A stretch of DNA of 64,000 nt, from positions 49,234,784-49,298,783 of the forward strand of contig OX326959.1 in assembly GCA_946800325.1 (NCBI GenBank). Reading direction: 5' to 3'. Below, piece after piece: positions 62,101-64,000 of this stretch; position 1 is the first letter of the stretch, and every line of letters begins with the position of its first letter. The notes beneath the pieces are model-generated. The model did not search any database, had not been told where the DNA came from, and was given only the letters and a program-made list of their open reading frames with translations. The translations under genes and the position numbers were made by a program. The stretch comes from Luzula sylvatica. Lineage: Eukaryota; Streptophyta; Magnoliopsida; Poales; Juncaceae.

Positions 62101-64000
62101 ATTTTTCCTATTTTTTGCAAAAAATCAAAAACTGAAGTCTAACACCTTCAAAAATATCAATTATCATTTTTTCTAAAAAAGACCAAAATAGTTCTCTAAA
62201 ATGAGCAAAATACTTTATTTTTCATGTTTTTCTTAAAAAACTCCGGGATTGAAGACTAACAAATTTCTATTTTTCCTATTTTCTGCATAAAATCAAAAAT
62301 TGAAGTCTAACACCTTCAAAAATATCAATTATCATTTTTTTCTAAAAGAGTCCAAAATAGTTCTCTAAAATGAGCAAAATACTTCATTTTTTATGTTTTT
62401 CTCAAAAAACTTCGTGATTGAAGACTAACACATACAAATTTCTATTTTGATTATTTTTTTTGCAAAAAATCAAAAACTGAAGTCTAACATCTTCAAAAAT
62501 ATCAATTATCATTTTTTATAAAAAAGACCAAAATAGTTCTCTAAAATGAGCAAAATACTTCATTTTTCATGTTTTTCTTAAAAAACTCCGGGATTGAAGA
62601 CTAACAAATTTCTATTTTTCCTATTTTCTGCATAAAATCAAAAATTGAAGTCTAACACCTTCAAAAATATCAATTATCATTTTTTTCTAAAAGAGTCCAA
62701 AATAGTTCTCTAAAATGAGCAAAATACTTCATTTTTCATGTTTTTCTCAAAAAACTCCGTGATTGAAGACTAACACATACAAATTTCTATTTTGCCTATT
62801 TTTTGCAAAAAATAAAAAACTGAAGTCTAACACCTTCAAAAATATCAATTATCATTTTTTCTAAAAAAGACCAAAATAGTTCTCTAAAATGAGCAAAATA
62901 CTTTATTTTTCATGTTTTTCTTAAAAAACTCCGGGATTGAAGACTAACAAATTTCTATTTTTCCTATTTTCTGCATAAAATCAAAAATTGAAGTCTAACA
63001 CCTTCAAAAATATCAATTATCATTTTTTTCTAAAAGAGTCCAAAATAGTTCTCTAAAATGAGCAAAATACTTCATTTTTCATGTTTTTCTCAAAAAACTT
63101 CGTGATTGAACACTAACACATACAAATTTCTATTTTCCTATTTTTTGCAAAAAATCAAAAACTGAAGTCTAACACCTTCAAAAATATCAATTATCATTTT
63201 TACTAAAAGAGTCCAAAATAGTTCTCTAAAATGAGCAAAATACTTCATTTTTCATGTTTTTCTCAAAAAACTTCGTGATTGAAGACTAACACATACAAAT
63301 TTCAATTTTTCCAATTTTTTGCAAAATATAAAACACTGAAGTCTAACACCTTCCAAAATATCAATTATCATTTTTTCTAAAATAGACCAAAATAGTTCTC
63401 TAAAATGAGCAAAATACTTCATTTTTCATGTTTTTCTCAAAAAACTCCGTGATTGAAGACTAACACATACAAATTTCTATTTTTCCTATTTTTTGCATAA
63501 AATCAAAAACTGAAGTCTAACACCTTCAAAAATATCAATTATAATTTTTTCTAAAAAAGACCAAAATAGTTCTCTAAAATGAGCAAAATACTTCATTTTT
63601 CATGATTTTCTCAAAAAATTCCTTGATTGAAGACTAACTCATACAAATTTCAATTTTTCCAATTTTTTGCAAAAAATAAAAAACTGAAGTCTAACACCTT
63701 CAAAAATGTCAATTATCATTTTTTCTAAAATAGACCAAAATAAATCTCTAAAATGAGCAAAATACTTTATTTTTCATGTTTTTCTTAAAAAACTCCGGGA
63801 TTGAAGACTAACAAATTTCTATTTTTCCTATTTTCTGCATAAAATCAAAAATTGAAGTCTAACACCTTCAAAAATATCAATTATCATTTTTTTCTAAAAG
63901 AGTCCAAAATAGTTCTCTAAAATGAGCAAAATACTTCATTTTTCATGTTTTTCTCAAAAAACTTCGTGATTCAACACTAACACATACAAATTTCTATTTT
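57501..64000 (+). repeat. Domain IV: P/Q mosaic, right end
   Basis: This is a return to the domain II monomer set: P cassettes near 58.6, 61.4 and 63.6 kb, a Q cassette near 59.1 kb, a Q remnant near 61.9 kb, and S/long pairs between. It is built from a 2,772-bp repeat plus a further, partly deleted copy. A private substitution, TAAATCTC for TAGTTCTC near 63,741, and TTCAACAC near 63,971 lie close to the cut end. Only satellite sequence is present. Confidence 0.85.
60042..61953 (+). repeat. Duplicated segment, 2,772-bp offset, copy 2
   Basis: This is the partner of 57,270-59,181. At its end the Q cassette is cut after its first monomer: CACAAAATG gives way to CAAAAACTG with a GAGTCC copy. 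The array then resumes at the equivalent of about 59.53 kb, two monomers (about 349 bp) further along. The T-tract of eight near 60,031 recurs near 62,454 at a 2,423-bp offset, which fits that deletion. Confidence 0.83.

Larger units (their letters stand above)
1..64000 (+). repeat. Satellite DNA array, ~174-bp AT-rich monomer, whole window
   Basis: The window is filled end to end by tandem copies of one monomer. The conserved landmarks occur in the same order in every copy: TGAAGTCTAACACC, then TATCAATTATCA, TTCTCTAAAATGAGC, TTTTTCATGTTTTTCT, and TTGAAGACTAACAC. Copy-to-copy distances measured at the start are 174, 175, 174, 168 and 174 bp. A hand count of a typical monomer gives 13 G and 30 C in 174 bases, about 25% GC. 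All copies have the same orientation; I saw no inversion, no transposon and no non-satellite spacer. At about 173 bp per copy this is roughly 370 monomers. Homogeneous arrays of nucleosome-sized monomers are typical of eukaryotic centromeres or other constitutive heterochromatin; that role is inferred here. No gene is present anywhere in the window. Confidence 0.99.

Noticed and set aside
1..64000. CRISPR array
   Set aside because: The repeats are contiguous 168-175-bp units with no unique spacers, and no cas genes are present.
1..64000. Transposable element, LTR or solo-LTR insertion in the array
   Set aside because: Every stretch could be assigned to the monomer. No target-site duplication, terminal repeat or departure from satellite sequence was seen.
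1..64000. Promoters, terminators or T-rich polymerase III stop signals
   Set aside because: T-tracts and TATA-like strings occur in every monomer simply because of the composition. With no gene nearby, calling them regulatory is unsupported.

Overview
The whole 64-kb window is one uninterrupted head-to-tail satellite DNA array. I found no gene, RNA gene, transposon or unique sequence in it. The monomer is about 174 bp (most copies 174-175 bp, with a common 168-bp variant). It is very AT-rich: a hand count of one typical monomer gives about 25% GC. Every copy points the same way, so about 370 monomers fill the window. This is the kind of DNA expected from a eukaryotic centromere or heterochromatin block. 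Nothing in it identifies the species. The monomer length falls in the nucleosome-sized class common in plant and animal centromeric satellites, but the centromere assignment is an inference.

Inside the monomer there is a hidden older architecture. It reads as three diverged subunits of about 58 bp (57 + 60 + 57 in the first copy). Each subunit runs into a T-tract/A-tract dyad: TTTTTTCTAAAAAA, then GTTTTT-ctca-AAAAAC, then the perfect 16-bp palindrome ATTTTTTGCAAAAAAT. Two further dyads (TGAAG/CTTCA and AAAATGA/TCATTTT) lie in subunits 1 and 2. Usually only one CpG survives per monomer, at the subunit 2/3 junction.

Above the monomer, linked variants form higher-order repeats (HORs), and the array falls into four domains. 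Domain I (1 to about 2,170) is part of an 18-monomer HOR called alpha here. Domain II (about 2,171-46,540) is a mosaic built from two recurring three-monomer cassettes (P and Q) and pairs of a 168-bp monomer with a 175-bp monomer. It includes a clean tandem duplication of 7,093 bp (19,409-26,501 and 26,502-33,594). Domain III (about 46,541-57,500) returns to alpha, with units of 2,939, 1,899 and 3,107 bp and a partial fourth. Domain IV (about 57,501-64,000) is a P/Q mosaic again, with a 2,772-bp repeat.

All long-range offsets that I measured (1,899; 1,906; 2,772; 3,107; 3,291; 3,802; 4,504; 7,093 bp) divide into whole numbers of monomers of about 173 bp. This is the signature of in-register unequal exchange. 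Hybrid monomers, a 9-bp slippage deletion and single-monomer gains and losses record individual events. The few longer open reading frames, all on the reverse strand, are a by-product of a monomer length (174 = 58 x 3) that keeps the reading frame from copy to copy; they are not genes. Coordinates of domain edges are approximate, because neighbouring monomers are alike; coordinates of monomers and duplications were read from diagnostic variants.
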